Source of the DNA: Phaeobacter italicus
GTDB taxonomy: Bacteria > Pseudomonadota > Alphaproteobacteria > Rhodobacterales > Rhodobacteraceae
Assembly (NCBI RefSeq): GCF_001258055.1
Contig: NZ_CVRM01000009.1
Location: 1 to 44,453 of the forward strand
Length of the DNA stretch: 44,453 nt
Reading direction: 5' to 3'
Of the stretch, positions 24,910-33,827 are shown piece by piece (position 1 is the first letter of the stretch; every line of letters begins with the position of its first letter). Position numbers and translations under genes: made by a program. Below the pieces are notes generated by a model. The model was given only the letters and a program-made list of their open reading frames with translations, did no database searches and was not told where the DNA came from.

Positions 24910-25503
24910 ATGAAACGCAATACTCTACTCGCTGCAATGACTCTGGCTGCAACCGCCTTTGGTGGCGTCGCCTTGGCGGATGCCAACCATGGGCACAGTG
25001 GTCAACCTGGTGCCCAAAGTGGGGCAGGCATGATGCAGAACGGTGGTCCGGGCATGATGGGGAACATGGGCGGAATGATGGACATGATGCAGCGCATGCA
25101 CGGAAACATGATGGGCGCAGGCATGGGCAGTGGTATGATGGGCGCAGGCATGGCTGGCGGCATGATGCAAATGTTCGACACCGATGGAGACGGCACAACG
25201 ACGCCGGAAGAAATGCGCACGCAGCTGCAGGCCAAGCTTTCCGAGTTTGACAGCGACGGGGATGGAAACCTCTCGATTACCGAGTTTGAAGCTCTCCACA
25301 GCGCGATGATCCGCGAAATGATGGTGGATCGTTTTCAACACCTCGATGCCGATGGCGACGGCGCGGTGACGCCGGAAGAGATGGCCGCTCCGGCCGATAG
25401 GATGGAGCGGATGCAGATGATGCGGTCGAACATGGCAGATGCGCCTGCGCGGCCGGGCAACGGTCAGGGCATGGGCAACGGCTCCATGATGCAGGACAAC
25501 TGA
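24910..25503 (+). CDS. Periplasmic Met-rich EF-hand protein
   Basis: A 197-residue secreted protein. The signal peptide ends ALA (23). Residues about 26-34 hold two His; residues 40-88 are Met/Gly-rich with repeated GMMG-type units; then three canonical EF-hand loops begin at Asp90, Asp114 and Asp146, each D-x-D-G-D-G with Glu at position 12. The C-terminus is again Met-rich. EF loops imply Ca2+ binding and the Met clusters suggest Cu(I) binding; the combination as one copper buffer or sensor is inference. ATG 24910 is fixed by GAGGTGA 7 nt upstream. Confidence 0.85.
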   Translation: MKRNTLLAAMTLAATAFGGVALADANHGHSGQPGAQSGAGMMQNGGPGMMGNMGGMMDMMQRMHGNMMGAGMGSGMMGAGMAGGMMQMFDTDGDGTTTPEEMRTQLQAKLSEFDSDGDGNLSITEFEALHSAMIREMMVDRFQHLDADGDGAVTPEEMAAPADRMERMQMMRSNMADAPARPGNGQGMGNGSMMQDN

Positions 25504-25508
25504 GCCAA

Positions 25509-25534
25509 CGGGTGCCGGTTTTTTCCGGCACCCG
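25509..25534. terminator. Perfect 10-bp hairpin after the EF-hand gene
   Basis: CGGGTGCCGG (25509-25518) pairs with CCGGCACCCG (25525-25534) around a T6 loop, 5 bp after the stop. No U tract follows, so termination is likely but not certain. Confidence 0.65.
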
Positions 25535-25642
25535 TCCTCAAAACGCCAAAACCGTTCTCGGCCGGGACATTGAACCGAACCGCGACCTGAACCGTTTAGC
25601 CTCGTTATGCCAAAAAATAGAGACACGGAAAGGAAAATTCCC

Positions 25643-26029
25643 ATGGCCTATACCTATGATCGCGTCCTGAAAGACACCAATATCGATGACGCAGAGATGC
25701 GTGTTCGGGATGCTTTGGCAGACAAGGGCTTCGGCGTTCTGACTGAGATTGACGTCAAAGCGACGATGAAAAAGAAACTTGATGCGGACATGCCGCCTTA
25801 CCGCATTCTCGGGGCCTGTAATCCGGGCATGGCGCACAAAGCCATCGAGATCGAGCCTCGCATCGGTGCGATGCTTCCCTGCAATGTCATCCTGCGGCAA
25901 GTGGACGGCGACACCGAGGTCAGCGCGGTCGATCCTGTCGCTTCGATGCAGGCGGTGCAGAACCAAGACCTGGACGCGGTCGCCGGCGAAGTCCGCGATC
26001 TACTCCGGGACGCCCTCGACGCCGCGTGA
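25643..26029 (+). CDS. DUF302 protein
   Basis: A 128-residue cytosolic protein matching the DUF302 fold: an N-terminal YTYDRVL strand, the helix AEMRVRDALADKGFGVLTEID (quoted in part elsewhere), YRILGACNPGMAHKAIEIEP-type core and CNVILRQ. The core Cys in GACNPG is typical. The function is unknown, though the family recurs in copper and sulfur redox loci. ATG 25643 is preceded by GGAAAGGA; the upstream in-frame ATG at 25607 lacks one. Confidence 0.85.
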   Translation: MAYTYDRVLKDTNIDDAEMRVRDALADKGFGVLTEIDVKATMKKKLDADMPPYRILGACNPGMAHKAIEIEPRIGAMLPCNVILRQVDGDTEVSAVDPVASMQAVQNQDLDAVAGEVRDLLRDALDAA

Positions 26030-26134
26030 TGGCGGGATGGGCGTTGGATGCCCTGTCGCAGATCGAGCGCCTTTAGCGGTGCTCGATCAATGCCATCTAA
26101 TCCCCACGTAAATTCCTGATGAGGAACTCACCCA

Positions 26135-27055
26135 GTGCTGCCAGCGGGATTGCCATTTCCGGATATTGGAACCGACCTCATCTCCTTCGACATCGGGGGG
26201 GTCACATTCGCACTCCGCTGGTACGCGCTAGCCTATATCTTCGGTATCCTGATTGGCTGGCGCATTTGTTTGAGTGCGATAAGCCGTCCCGCGCTCTGGA
26301 CATCAGTTGGACCGCCGCTTGACCGGACGCAGATCGAAGATCTTCTGACGTGGATCATCATCGGCGTGATTGCTGGTGGTCGCCTAGGCTTTGTACTGTT
26401 CTACCAGCCCGCATATTATCTCGCAAATCCCTTGGAAATTCTGATGGTCTGGCAAGGCGGCATGTCCTTCCACGGGGGGTTCGCGGGCGTTGTCATCGCT
26501 GCCTTGCTGTTCTGCCTTCGACAGAACGCGTCTTTGCTCAGCACTGGCGACTTGCTGGCTTTGGCGGCACCGCCAGGCTTGTTTCTTGGGAGGCTGGCGA
26601 ACTTCACCAACAATGAGTTGTGGGGGCGGCCGACGGACGTTCCCTGGGCGGTGATCTTTCCCGGCGAAGTCGCGCAGGCCTGCCCAGGGATTAGTGGCCT
26701 CTGCGCCCGACACCCGTCCCAGCTGTACGAGGCGCTATTGGAGGGGCTCATTCTTGGAATGCTGCTCATTTATCTCGCTTGGGGCCGGGGCTGGCTGAAA
26801 ATGCCCGGTGCCTTGGCTGGCGTGTTTCTGACCGGCTATGGTCTTGCCCGAAGTTTCGTCGAGATGTTCCGGCAACCGGACCAACAATTTGTAACGGCGG
26901 ACAACCCGATCGGCCATGCGCTTCATTTTGGTGAGTGGGGTTTGACCATGGGCCAGTTGCTCTCCATGCCAATGGCGCTGGTCGGGCTGGCGTTGATCGT
27001 GTTCGCCCGGCGGGAACGGGGCCGGACAGCGCCACCCCGCAGAGCCGCAATGTAA
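26135..27055 (+). CDS. lgt: Prolipoprotein diacylglyceryl transferase Lgt
   Basis: A 306-residue polytopic membrane enzyme that attaches diacylglycerol to the lipobox Cys. Key motifs: FHGGFAG with the conserved His-Gly-Gly, [16 protein letters not shown], and RHPSQLYEA. Length fits the family. The start is GTG 26135 with GAGGAA 8 nt upstream. lspA and lnt occur at 38837 and 37269, so all three lipoprotein-processing steps are encoded in the window; such genes are normally single, essential chromosomal copies. Confidence 0.95.
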   Translation: MLPAGLPFPDIGTDLISFDIGGVTFALRWYALAYIFGILIGWRICLSAISRPALWTSVGPPLDRTQIEDLLTWIIIGVIAGGRLGFVLFYQPAYYLANPLEILMVWQGGMSFHGGFAGVVIAALLFCLRQNASLLSTGDLLALAAPPGLFLGRLANFTNNELWGRPTDVPWAVIFPGEVAQACPGISGLCARHPSQLYEALLEGLILGMLLIYLAWGRGWLKMPGALAGVFLTGYGLARSFVEMFRQPDQQFVTADNPIGHALHFGEWGLTMGQLLSMPMALVGLALIVFARRERGRTAPPRRAAM

Positions 27056-27073
27056 TCGCCGTACTGATCTCTC

Positions 27074-27104
27074 TTGACCCTCCCGCGGATGGAAGCCCTA
27101 GGCA
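27074..27104 (+). promoter_or_regulatory. CueR-type promoter for the CPMHP-type Cu ATPase
   Basis: TTGACC (27074-27079), a 19-bp spacer with CTCCC...GGAAG arms, and -10-like TAGGCA (27099-27104). It lies 30 bp before the ATG at 27134 and shows that the TTG at 27074 is part of the promoter rather than a start codon. Confidence 0.7.
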
Positions 27105-27133
27105 AGAGAAGCATTCTCGGAAAGGACCGCAAA

Positions 27134-29479
27134 ATGAGCACTCCCGACAGTTCTGAAACCACAGCAGCTTCTTCGGTATTCGTTTGCCCCATGCACCCTG
27201 AGGTGCGGCAGGACGAGCCCGGCAATTGTCCGAAATGCGGGATGCACCTCGTGCCGGAATCGGAGCTCGAGGTCCATTCAGCACATGATCATCACGAACA
27301 CCACGCGGGTGCCACGCCGGCCGATGGCCGATATGATCTGGTTCCTACAGGACATGATGGTCCCATTTTCACCTGCCCGATGCACCCTCAGGTGCGGCAG
27401 CCTGATCCGGGCGCGTGTCCGATCTGTGGTATGGGATTGGAACTGGAATCCGGTGTGCCGGGCGATGAAGGTCCAAATCCCGAACTGGTGGATTTCACAC
27501 GGCGGTTCTGGGTCGGCACAGTCCTGACGATCCCGCTCCTTGTCCTCACGATGGGGCCATTCGTCGGTTTCCCCGCAGTCCGGACTTTTTTTGGCGAAAG
27601 CACCACACAATGGATCGAATTGATCCTGGCAACGCCAGTGGTCTTGTGGTGCGGCTGGCCGTTTCTGGAACGCGGATGGATTTCGTTCCGCACATTGAAC
27701 CTCAACATGTTCTCCCTGATCGGCATGGGCGTTCTTGCCGCCTGGCTCTTCAGCGTCGTTGCCGTTCTCGCACCGGACATATTCCCTGATGGGTTCCGAG
27801 ACTCCGAAGGCCATGTCGGCGTCTATTTCGAGGCGGCGGCGGTGATCGTGACGCTGGTGCTGCTCGGCCAGGTGATGGAACTACGCGCCCGCGAGGGGAC
27901 CGGCAAGGCGATCCGCGCGCTTCTCGACATGGCGGCAAAGACCGCGCGGGTCATCCGGGACGACGGATCCGAGGAGGAAATCCCGCTGGAGGACGTGCAA
28001 GTCGGGGACCGGCTGCGCGTGCGGCCCGGTGACAAGGTGCCGGTCGATGGCGTGGTTCTGGACGGCCGGTCCTCGGTCGACGAAAGCATGATCTCCGGTG
28101 AACCCGTGCCGGTCGAGAAGACCGAGGGCGACCCGCTGACCGGCGCGACGATCAATGGCACCGGCAGTCTGGTGATGGAGGCGACGCGTGTCGGGTCCGA
28201 CACGATGCTGGCTCAAATTGTCGAGATGGTGTCGAACGCGCAGCGCTCGCGCGCCCCGATCCAGAAATACGCCGACAAGGTGGCGGGATATTTCGTTCCG
28301 GCCGTCATCGGTATCGCGGTCCTGTCCTTCATCGCCTGGGCGATCTGGGGGCCCGCGCCTGCGCTTTCCTACGCATTGATTTCGGCGGTGGCGGTTCTGA
28401 TCATCGCCTGTCCTTGTGCGCTTGGCCTGGCGACACCGATGTCGATCATGACAGCGACAGGACGGGGCGCTCAGGCAGGGGTGCTGATCAAGAACGCCGA
28501 GGCGCTGGAGCGGTTCGAGAAAGTCGATACCCTGATCGTCGACAAGACCGGCACGTTGACCGAAGGCAAGCCGCGGCTTGTCGACGTACTCCCGCAACCC
28601 GGCCACGACGAAGCCGAGGTCTTGCGTCTCGCCGCATCGCTTGAGCGCGGATCGGAGCACCCCTTGGCCGAAGCGATCGTCAGGGGTGCGGAGGAGCGAG
28701 ATGTCAAAATGGACGAGGCACGGGACTTCGAGGCGGTCACTGGCAAGGGCGTCAAGGGGGTCGTTGACGGCAAAGCGGTCGCGCTCGGCAATTTGGCGAT
28801 GATCCGCGAATTGGGGCTCGAGGCGGGCGCGTTGACCGCCAAGGCCAATGCCCGCCGCGACGAAGGCGAGACGGTCATGTTCGTTGTGCTGGATGGCGAG
28901 ATCGCCGGTCTAGTTGCTGTCGCCGACCCAGTGAAGGAGACCACGCCAGAAGCCATCGAGGATCTGCATGAACTGGGGTTCCGCGTCATCATGGCGACCG
29001 GCGACAACGAACGCACGGCCAAGGCCATCGGCACGCGGCTCGGAATCGATGAGATCCGGGCCGACGTGCTGCCGGAGGACAAGGCGCGGATCATCCTTGA
29101 GTTGCAAGAGGCGGGCCACAAGGTCGCCATGGCCGGGGATGGCGTCAACGACGCCCCCGCGCTCGCGCAGGCCGATGTCGGCATCGCCATGGGCACCGGC
29201 GCCGATGTGGCCATCGAAAGCGCGGGCGTCACGCTGGTCAAGGGCAACCTTGATGGTATCGTGCGTGCGCGGCGGCTCGCCCGGGCCACGATGCGCAACA
29301 TCCGCCAGAACCTGTTCTTCGCGCTGATCTACAACGCCTCCGGCGTGCCGGTCGCGGCGGGAGTTCTGTTTCCCTTCTTTGGCATCCTCATCAGTCCGAT
29401 GTTTGCTGCCTTCGCCATGAGCGCGTCGTCAATCTCGGTGGTGCTCAATTCGCTGCGCCTTCGCGGCGTTCGTATCTAG
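27134..29479 (+). CDS. Cu P1B-ATPase with tandem CPMHP heavy-metal-binding modules
   Basis: A 781-residue metal pump. The N-terminus carries two CPMHP(E/Q)VRQ...CP(K/I)CGM modules (about 16-40 and 77-101) with a His-rich linker (HDHHEHH) between them, in place of HMA domains. The core has eight membrane helices, SGEPVP, CPC in [20 protein letters not shown] and GDGVNDAP. This is the CopB/CopF-like group that exports Cu (or Ag) in Proteobacteria. AAGGA precedes ATG 27134, and the CueR promoter upstream supports that start. The APC permease gene follows after 48 bp. Confidence 0.93.
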   Translation: MSTPDSSETTAASSVFVCPMHPEVRQDEPGNCPKCGMHLVPESELEVHSAHDHHEHHAGATPADGRYDLVPTGHDGPIFTCPMHPQVRQPDPGACPICGMGLELESGVPGDEGPNPELVDFTRRFWVGTVLTIPLLVLTMGPFVGFPAVRTFFGESTTQWIELILATPVVLWCGWPFLERGWISFRTLNLNMFSLIGMGVLAAWLFSVVAVLAPDIFPDGFRDSEGHVGVYFEAAAVIVTLVLLGQVMELRAREGTGKAIRALLDMAAKTARVIRDDGSEEEIPLEDVQVGDRLRVRPGDKVPVDGVVLDGRSSVDESMISGEPVPVEKTEGDPLTGATINGTGSLVMEATRVGSDTMLAQIVEMVSNAQRSRAPIQKYADKVAGYFVPAVIGIAVLSFIAWAIWGPAPALSYALISAVAVLIIACPCALGLATPMSIMTATGRGAQAGVLIKNAEALERFEKVDTLIVDKTGTLTEGKPRLVDVLPQPGHDEAEVLRLAASLERGSEHPLAEAIVRGAEERDVKMDEARDFEAVTGKGVKGVVDGKAVALGNLAMIRELGLEAGALTAKANARRDEGETVMFVVLDGEIAGLVAVADPVKETTPEAIEDLHELGFRVIMATGDNERTAKAIGTRLGIDEIRADVLPEDKARIILELQEAGHKVAMAGDGVNDAPALAQADVGIAMGTGADVAIESAGVTLVKGNLDGIVRARRLARATMRNIRQNLFFALIYNASGVPVAAGVLFPFFGILISPMFAAFAMSASSISVVLNSLRLRGVRI

Positions 29480-29527
29480 AAGCGCGCAACAGCGTTCGGA
29501 TGAACCAAAATTAAAAGGGGGCCATTT

Positions 29528-30865
29528 ATGCAGAGCGAAAAAGAAACGTACCGCGAAAATTCCATCAGTCTGGGCGGAGCCGTTGCGATGGGGACAGGCG
29601 TGATGATCGGCGCTGGAATCTTTGCGTTGACGGGGCAAATCGCGCAGCTCGCCGGCCCGCTTTTCCCGCTTGCATTCATCGCCGGCGCGGTCGTCACAAG
29701 CTTCAGCGCCTACAGCTACATCAGGATGTCGAACAAATGGCCGTCCTCGGGTGGCATCGCCATGATCCTGCAGAAATGCTATGGCCCCGGAGCCATCGCG
29801 GGCGGGGCCGCACTGCTGATGGCGCTCAGCATGGTGATCGCGGAAAGCCTCGTCGCGCGAACCTTCGCCACCTATGTCCTGCGCCCTTTCGATATCGAAG
29901 GTGGCCCATTGGTCCCCGCTCTGGCTGTGGCCGTGATCGTTTTCGCCTTTTTGGTGAACATGGCCGGAAACCGCTCGGTCGGGCTGTTCTCGTTGATCAT
30001 GGCCGCGATCAAGATCGGAGGCATAGCTCTGTTTGGCATCGCGGCCCTGTGGTCCAGTGGTTTTGCGTTCGCCGCGGCGTCCGAGACCTCACAATCCTAC
30101 GGGCTCACGGGGTTCATCGCCTCTACGGCGCTGGCCATCCTTGCGTTCAAGGGATTCACCACGATCACCAACAGCGGAGCCGAGATCACTGAACCAAATC
30201 GCAATGTTGGCCGAGCGATCATGTTCTCTATCGGAATCTGCGTCGTCGTCTACCTGTTGGTCGCCTACGGGGTCGGTTCGAGTCTCACGATCGAGGAGAT
30301 CATCTCAGCGCGTGACTATTCGCTGGCACAAGCGGCGCAGCCCGCCCTTGGACAAACCGGCTTCATACTCACGGTGATCCTGGCCGCTGTCGCAACGGCG
30401 TCCGGCGTTCTGGCCAGCGTCTTCGCGGTGTCGCGTATGCTGGCGATGCTGACCGACATGGAAATGATCCCGCACAGCCACTTCGGTATGCCAGGTCCCA
30501 TCCAACGCCACACCCTGGTCTATACTGTCGTCATCGCCGCGACGTTGGCCGTGCTCTTTGATTTAGGCCGGATCGCATCCCTCGGTGCTTTCTTTTACCT
30601 CGTCATGGACATGATCATACATTGGGGCGTGTTCCGCTATCGTCGAGCAGACGTCGGCGCCTTCGGTATCGTGCTTTTGACTGCCCTGGCGCTCGATGCG
30701 ATAGTACTGGCAGCTTTCACCGTGATGAAGCTTCAAAGCGACCCGATGATCGTTCTCTACGCCGCTGTCGGGATGATCGCTGTGTTCGCCTTCGAGCGCG
30801 TTTACTTGTCGCAATGGGTGGCACCGCAAGTCGCCCCCGCCCCCGCCCACGCCCACGGTGATTAG
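29528..30865 (+). CDS. APC-family permease
   Basis: A 445-residue transporter with about 12 membrane helices. The N-terminal helix has the APC glycine motif GTGVMIGAGIFALTG, and a conserved FKGFTTITNSGAEI segment lies in TM6. The tail is short and His-containing (HAHGD). Substrate is probably an amino acid or amine, not readable from sequence. AAAAGGGGG precedes the ATG. It shares strand with the Cu ATPase upstream, but a role in metal stress is only suggested by position. Confidence 0.85.
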   Translation: MQSEKETYRENSISLGGAVAMGTGVMIGAGIFALTGQIAQLAGPLFPLAFIAGAVVTSFSAYSYIRMSNKWPSSGGIAMILQKCYGPGAIAGGAALLMALSMVIAESLVARTFATYVLRPFDIEGGPLVPALAVAVIVFAFLVNMAGNRSVGLFSLIMAAIKIGGIALFGIAALWSSGFAFAAASETSQSYGLTGFIASTALAILAFKGFTTITNSGAEITEPNRNVGRAIMFSIGICVVVYLLVAYGVGSSLTIEEIISARDYSLAQAAQPALGQTGFILTVILAAVATASGVLASVFAVSRMLAMLTDMEMIPHSHFGMPGPIQRHTLVYTVVIAATLAVLFDLGRIASLGAFFYLVMDMIIHWGVFRYRRADVGAFGIVLLTALALDAIVLAAFTVMKLQSDPMIVLYAAVGMIAVFAFERVYLSQWVAPQVAPAPAHAHGD

Positions 30866-30872
30866 CCTGCCA

Positions 30873-31517
30873 TCACCTGGCCTGAAGAGATGCGATGCCT
30901 TGTGCGCCGATCGTGATCAGCCCGACCGACAAGGCAAACGCAGCCAGGGCAAGCAGCATCACGCCCGTGTTCATGGGCAAGCGACGTACAACCGGTCCAA
31001 GAAATTCCGACCGCCCGAAAGCCGAGACGTAGAGCGGCAACGCGCTTATCATAGTCGCATAGAGGTAAACGCCGGAGATGTTCTCGAAAAATGCCGAACG
31101 CGCAAGAGTCGGGGATACAACCGCCAAAGCGGTTGAACGATTGCCGCCGAATGACCCGAACCAGTCGGCAGATAGAACGTATATCAGCACGTGGAGACCT
31201 GGAAAGAGAAGGGCTCTGAGCAAGACATCGACCAGCACGAAAAACGCCGTGTCTCTTGAGCCCGCCTTTGGTTGCTTTGTCATAGCGAAAAGGAAAAAAC
31301 TGACATAGTTGACGGCAAAAACCACGGGCAAACCGTTGGTCGCAACCTGCCTTAGTAAGCGCATGAGTGCCGGTCCGCCGGCAGCAAGAGCCGGAGCAAA
31401 GCCCGGAGCCAGTAAGACGTAGAACAACAGGACCGGCAGTAATGCAGCGAAGCTGAACAGCAGGACATTTCTAACAAACTGAGCCGCGGGCATACTGATA
31501 GAGAAAAATCTATCCAT
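30873..31517 (-). CDS. Polytopic membrane protein of unknown function
   Basis: A 214-residue protein with about five or six hydrophobic helices and few charged residues between. I do not recognise the family. ATG 31517 is preferred (AGG 8 nt upstream); a GTG further upstream would add nine residues. It converges on the APC permease gene. Its 5' end lies about 40 bp from the presumed IS end, so its native promoter may have been disturbed by the insertion. Confidence 0.6.
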   Translation of the reverse strand: MDRFFSISMPAAQFVRNVLLFSFAALLPVLLFYVLLAPGFAPALAAGGPALMRLLRQVATNGLPVVFAVNYVSFFLFAMTKQPKAGSRDTAFFVLVDVLLRALLFPGLHVLIYVLSADWFGSFGGNRSTALAVVSPTLARSAFFENISGVYLYATMISALPLYVSAFGRSEFLGPVVRRLPMNTGVMLLALAAFALSVGLITIGAQGIASLQAR

Positions 31518-31556
31518 TGAAATAGCCTGCCATGTGGGCACCACTAGGTCGATGAT

Positions 31557-31750
31557 ACGGGGCGTTGTTGCACAAGTCTGACGCCTCAGGATTCCCTTCG
31601 CGAACCCATGCTGTTAGCCGCATTCCATGAGCAACCCATCTCCCGCCCGCTATCGTACGACCAACTGGTCCAGCTACAACGCATCGCTGCGCAAGCGGGG
31701 GTCCCTGCTGATCTGGGTCGACGAAGACATCACTTGGCGCGCGCCCTCAC
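31557..31750 (+). mobile_element. IS5-family insertion sequence remnant
   Basis: A left end near 31557 contains GGCGTTGTTGCACAAG, like the ends of IS5-family elements, and is followed at 31627 by the N-terminus of an IS5-type transposase. Homology stops near 31744, where ccdA sequence begins. The rest of the element is missing. The end boundaries are approximate. Confidence 0.7.
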
Positions 31751-32456
31751 CGCCGCCCTCCTAGCCGGCACGATATCATTTCTGTCCCCCTGCGTGCTAC
31801 CTCTTGTGCCAGGTTATGTCTCCTACGTAACCGGGCGCACAGCCGCTGAGGGCGGGGTGGTCGGCGCTTCGCCGTCGCGCGCGGTCTGGCTGAGCCTGTG
31901 TTTTGTCCTCGGCTTCTCCACCATCTTCATGGGACTTGGCGCATCCGCGACTGCAATGGGTCAGGCCCTGCTTCGGTGGCGGTATGAACTCAACCTCGTT
32001 GGGGGCGGCATCATCATTTTCTTCGGGCTCTTCATGATAGGAGCCGCGCGTGTTTCGGTCATGGAACGCGACTTCCGATTCAATCTCAACATCCCCGGGG
32101 GCCAACCCGCTGCGTCCTATGTCCTCGGTCTTGCCTTCGGTTTCGGCTGGACTCCGTGCATCGGCCCGATCCTCGGCGCGATCCTGACAGCCAGTGCGGC
32201 GAGTGCCACGATGGGCGAAGGTATCATGCTGCTTGCCGTCTATTCCGCCGGCCTTGGAATACCGTTTCTGATCGTGGCCGGATTCACCGACCAGATCGCG
32301 GGACGGTTGCGGGCCATCGGCCGGGTTGGCCGCCGCCTCCACCAGCTTGCGGGCATAGTGATGATCTTGATGGGGCTGGCGATGATGACAGGGCAGTTGA
32401 GCGCGCTGTCATACTGGATGCTCGACGTATTTCCGGTTCTGGGACGGATCGGATAG
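31608..32456 (+). CDS. ccdA: CcdA-type thiol transporter, 5' end replaced by IS remnant
   Basis: A CcdA-like membrane protein that carries reducing equivalents to CcmG and other periplasmic thioredoxins. From about 31749 the sequence is normal: TISFLSPCVLP in helix 1 and FGWTPCIGP in helix 4 keep both redox Cys, with six membrane helices. The first codons upstream come from an IS5-type element read in another frame. Possible starts are ATG 31608, giving about 46 foreign residues, or TTG 31734, giving MARALTAALL. Only a few native N-terminal residues appear lost, so the protein may still work. Confidence 0.8.
   Translation: MLLAAFHEQPISRPLSYDQLVQLQRIAAQAGVPADLGRRRHHLARALTAALLAGTISFLSPCVLPLVPGYVSYVTGRTAAEGGVVGASPSRAVWLSLCFVLGFSTIFMGLGASATAMGQALLRWRYELNLVGGGIIIFFGLFMIGAARVSVMERDFRFNLNIPGGQPAASYVLGLAFGFGWTPCIGPILGAILTASAASATMGEGIMLLAVYSAGLGIPFLIVAGFTDQIAGRLRAIGRVGRRLHQLAGIVMILMGLAMMTGQLSALSYWMLDVFPVLGRIG
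31627..31764 (+). pseudogene. Truncated IS5-family transposase, N-terminal 40 residues
   Basis: A 45-codon frame opening MSNPSPARYRTTNWSSYNAS and continuing with RKRGSLLIW and DITWRAP, the characteristic N-terminus of an IS5-group DDE transposase. It then runs out of homology and stops in ccdA DNA. The catalytic domain is absent, so it cannot transpose itself. Confidence 0.8.
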
Positions 32457-32496
32457 CTCCATTAGTAGCAGCGTCTATTGATAACAGAAAATTTTC

Positions 32497-32527
32497 TTGA
32501 ACCTCTAGTAGCTTTAGGAGTTAAGCC
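32497..32527 (+). promoter_or_regulatory. CadR/ZntR/PbrR-type promoter upstream of L,D-transpeptidase 4
   Basis: TTGAAC (32497-32502), a 19-bp spacer with CTCTAGT...TTTAGGAG, and -10-like TAAGCC (32522-32527). It closely resembles the element at 33765-33795 before the Zn/Cd ATPase. No matching MerR-family regulator gene is in the window. Confidence 0.6.
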
Positions 32528-32649
32528 ACCGACAAAGAACGGCACCATGGAGCAAGTTGCCAATAACGCCTCACTCCTTCCCGGGCGAACAACACTGCGT
32601 TCGGGGTAAGGTTCGGTTTGCCGTCCAATGCGTGAACGGAGCAATCTAT

Positions 32650-33315
32650 ATGCTGACAAGACGACATTTCATCCAGACGACCACCGCGCTGTTTTCGGCA
32701 TCGATATCCAGCCCGCTCCTTGCAGACACGTGGCCTACCGATGCGCAGAAGGCAGCTTGGGACGCACAGGTTACACCTCCCGGCTACGACCCGGCCACGT
32801 CCAACCCTTGGGGCCTTCACCCTCGCTTCCTGCCACAGCGGGTCCTCGCGAAGGACGGACTTGTACCCGGTGATATCCATGTCGATGCTGTTGCGCGCTA
32901 TCTCTACCACATCGAAGAAGGCGGCACGGCGATGCGCTATGGCGTGGCGATCGCGCGCGGTAAACTTTACGAACCGGGCACCTATACGATCAAGCGCAAG
33001 GTCAGGTGGCCGCATTGGCAGCCGACACAAAACATGATCGACCGCGACCCAGAGCTTTACGCCGATATCGCTGACGGTATGGAACCCGGACCTGAAAACG
33101 CGCTCGGATCGCGAGCCCTCTATCTCTTCGTCGGCGACCGAGACACCTATCTAAGGATTCACGGGACACCGTATCCAAGAAGCATTGGCGGCCGTGCGAG
33201 TTCCGGCTGCGTCCGAATGGTCATGGCACACATCAATGATCTCTATCCCAACGTCGAGATTGGCTCGACGGCATTCCTGTACTCGGCGGAAGACAGCGTC
33301 ACCCCGAGAAGTTGA
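32650..33315 (+). CDS. Tat-exported L,D-transpeptidase (YkuD family), copy 4
   Basis: A 221-residue close paralogue of copy 3. Tat signal TRRHFIQTTT with cleavage near LLA (24). The catalytic residues are those of copy 3 (RIHGTP, RASSGCVRM). ATG 32650 has GGAG 9 nt upstream and aligns with copy 3; the longer in-frame upstream extension is not coding. A CadR/ZntR-type promoter lies 123 bp upstream, so expression should respond to Zn, Cd or Pb rather than to the regulator of copy 3 (inference). Confidence 0.92.
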   Translation: MLTRRHFIQTTTALFSASISSPLLADTWPTDAQKAAWDAQVTPPGYDPATSNPWGLHPRFLPQRVLAKDGLVPGDIHVDAVARYLYHIEEGGTAMRYGVAIARGKLYEPGTYTIKRKVRWPHWQPTQNMIDRDPELYADIADGMEPGPENALGSRALYLFVGDRDTYLRIHGTPYPRSIGGRASSGCVRMVMAHINDLYPNVEIGSTAFLYSAEDSVTPRS

Positions 33316-33362
33316 CTGGCGCATCATGTGTTACGCGTGGGCTTGACGCATCTATGGGCTGA

Positions 33363-33635
33363 TCAGGACTGGCGCGAAGTGCAGATGGGGTTGCCACCTG
33401 CCGAGCGTAGCGGAACCAAGGTGTTTTCCACCGGACCGCTGTGTTCATACCAATAACAGCCATCCTCGGGACGAAGCCGCGCCGTGGTGAGATCCTGACC
33501 AGGCGCAGCAAGGGCAATGACGGCCTCGGGAACACTTCCCACTTCGTTGCGAGCGCCGCCGTCGTCCAGCGTTGGCACCGCGCAGCCAGCAAGCACCAAT
33601 GTCGCTGCGATAATCGGCGCGTTTCGTTTCTGCAT
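33363..33635 (-). CDS. Small lipoprotein of unknown function
   Basis: A 90-residue protein from ATG 33635 (GAGGT upstream; in-frame ATG 33650 is an alternative). The signal ends in lipobox LAGC. The mature part is short, with EDGCYWYEHSGPVE and a final PICTSRQS, giving two Cys likely to pair. I do not recognise a family. It is read towards the transpeptidase gene, convergently, and away from the Zn/Cd ATPase. Confidence 0.65.
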   Translation of the reverse strand: MQKRNAPIIAATLVLAGCAVPTLDDGGARNEVGSVPEAVIALAAPGQDLTTARLRPEDGCYWYEHSGPVENTLVPLRSAGGNPICTSRQS

Positions 33636-33764
33636 GTCTACCTCACTCATTCTGATCGCTTCGTACCGGCAAGCGTTGCTCCAACCGCGTCGTTTCAAGG
33701 GGGCGGCTAGCTTCAAGCCTCCGCAGGGCGCCTTTCTTGCTGGACGAATATCCACTTGTTGCCC

Positions 33765-33795
33765 TTGAAGCTCTAGTTACTGTAGGGGCTATGTC
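33765..33795 (+). promoter_or_regulatory. CadR/ZntR/PbrR-type promoter for the Zn/Cd/Pb ATPase
   Basis: TTGAAG (33765-33770), a 19-bp spacer with CTCTAGTTACTGTAGGGG, and -10 TATGTC (33790-33795), followed by the ATG at 33828. The layout is typical of MerR-family Zn/Cd/Pb sensors. Confidence 0.72.
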
Positions 33796-33827
33796 AATGT
33801 GGAATCAATGAATCCTGAGGTCAATCC

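Noticed and set aside
26060-26095. Hairpin GATCGAGC/GCTCGATC between the DUF302 gene and lgt
   Set aside because: Only 8 bp of stem with a long loop and no U tract; too weak to call a terminator.
27074-27133. Longer N-terminus for the CPMHP-type ATPase from the TTG at 27074
   Set aside because: That TTG is the -35 of a CueR-type promoter; ATG 27134 has the ribosome site.
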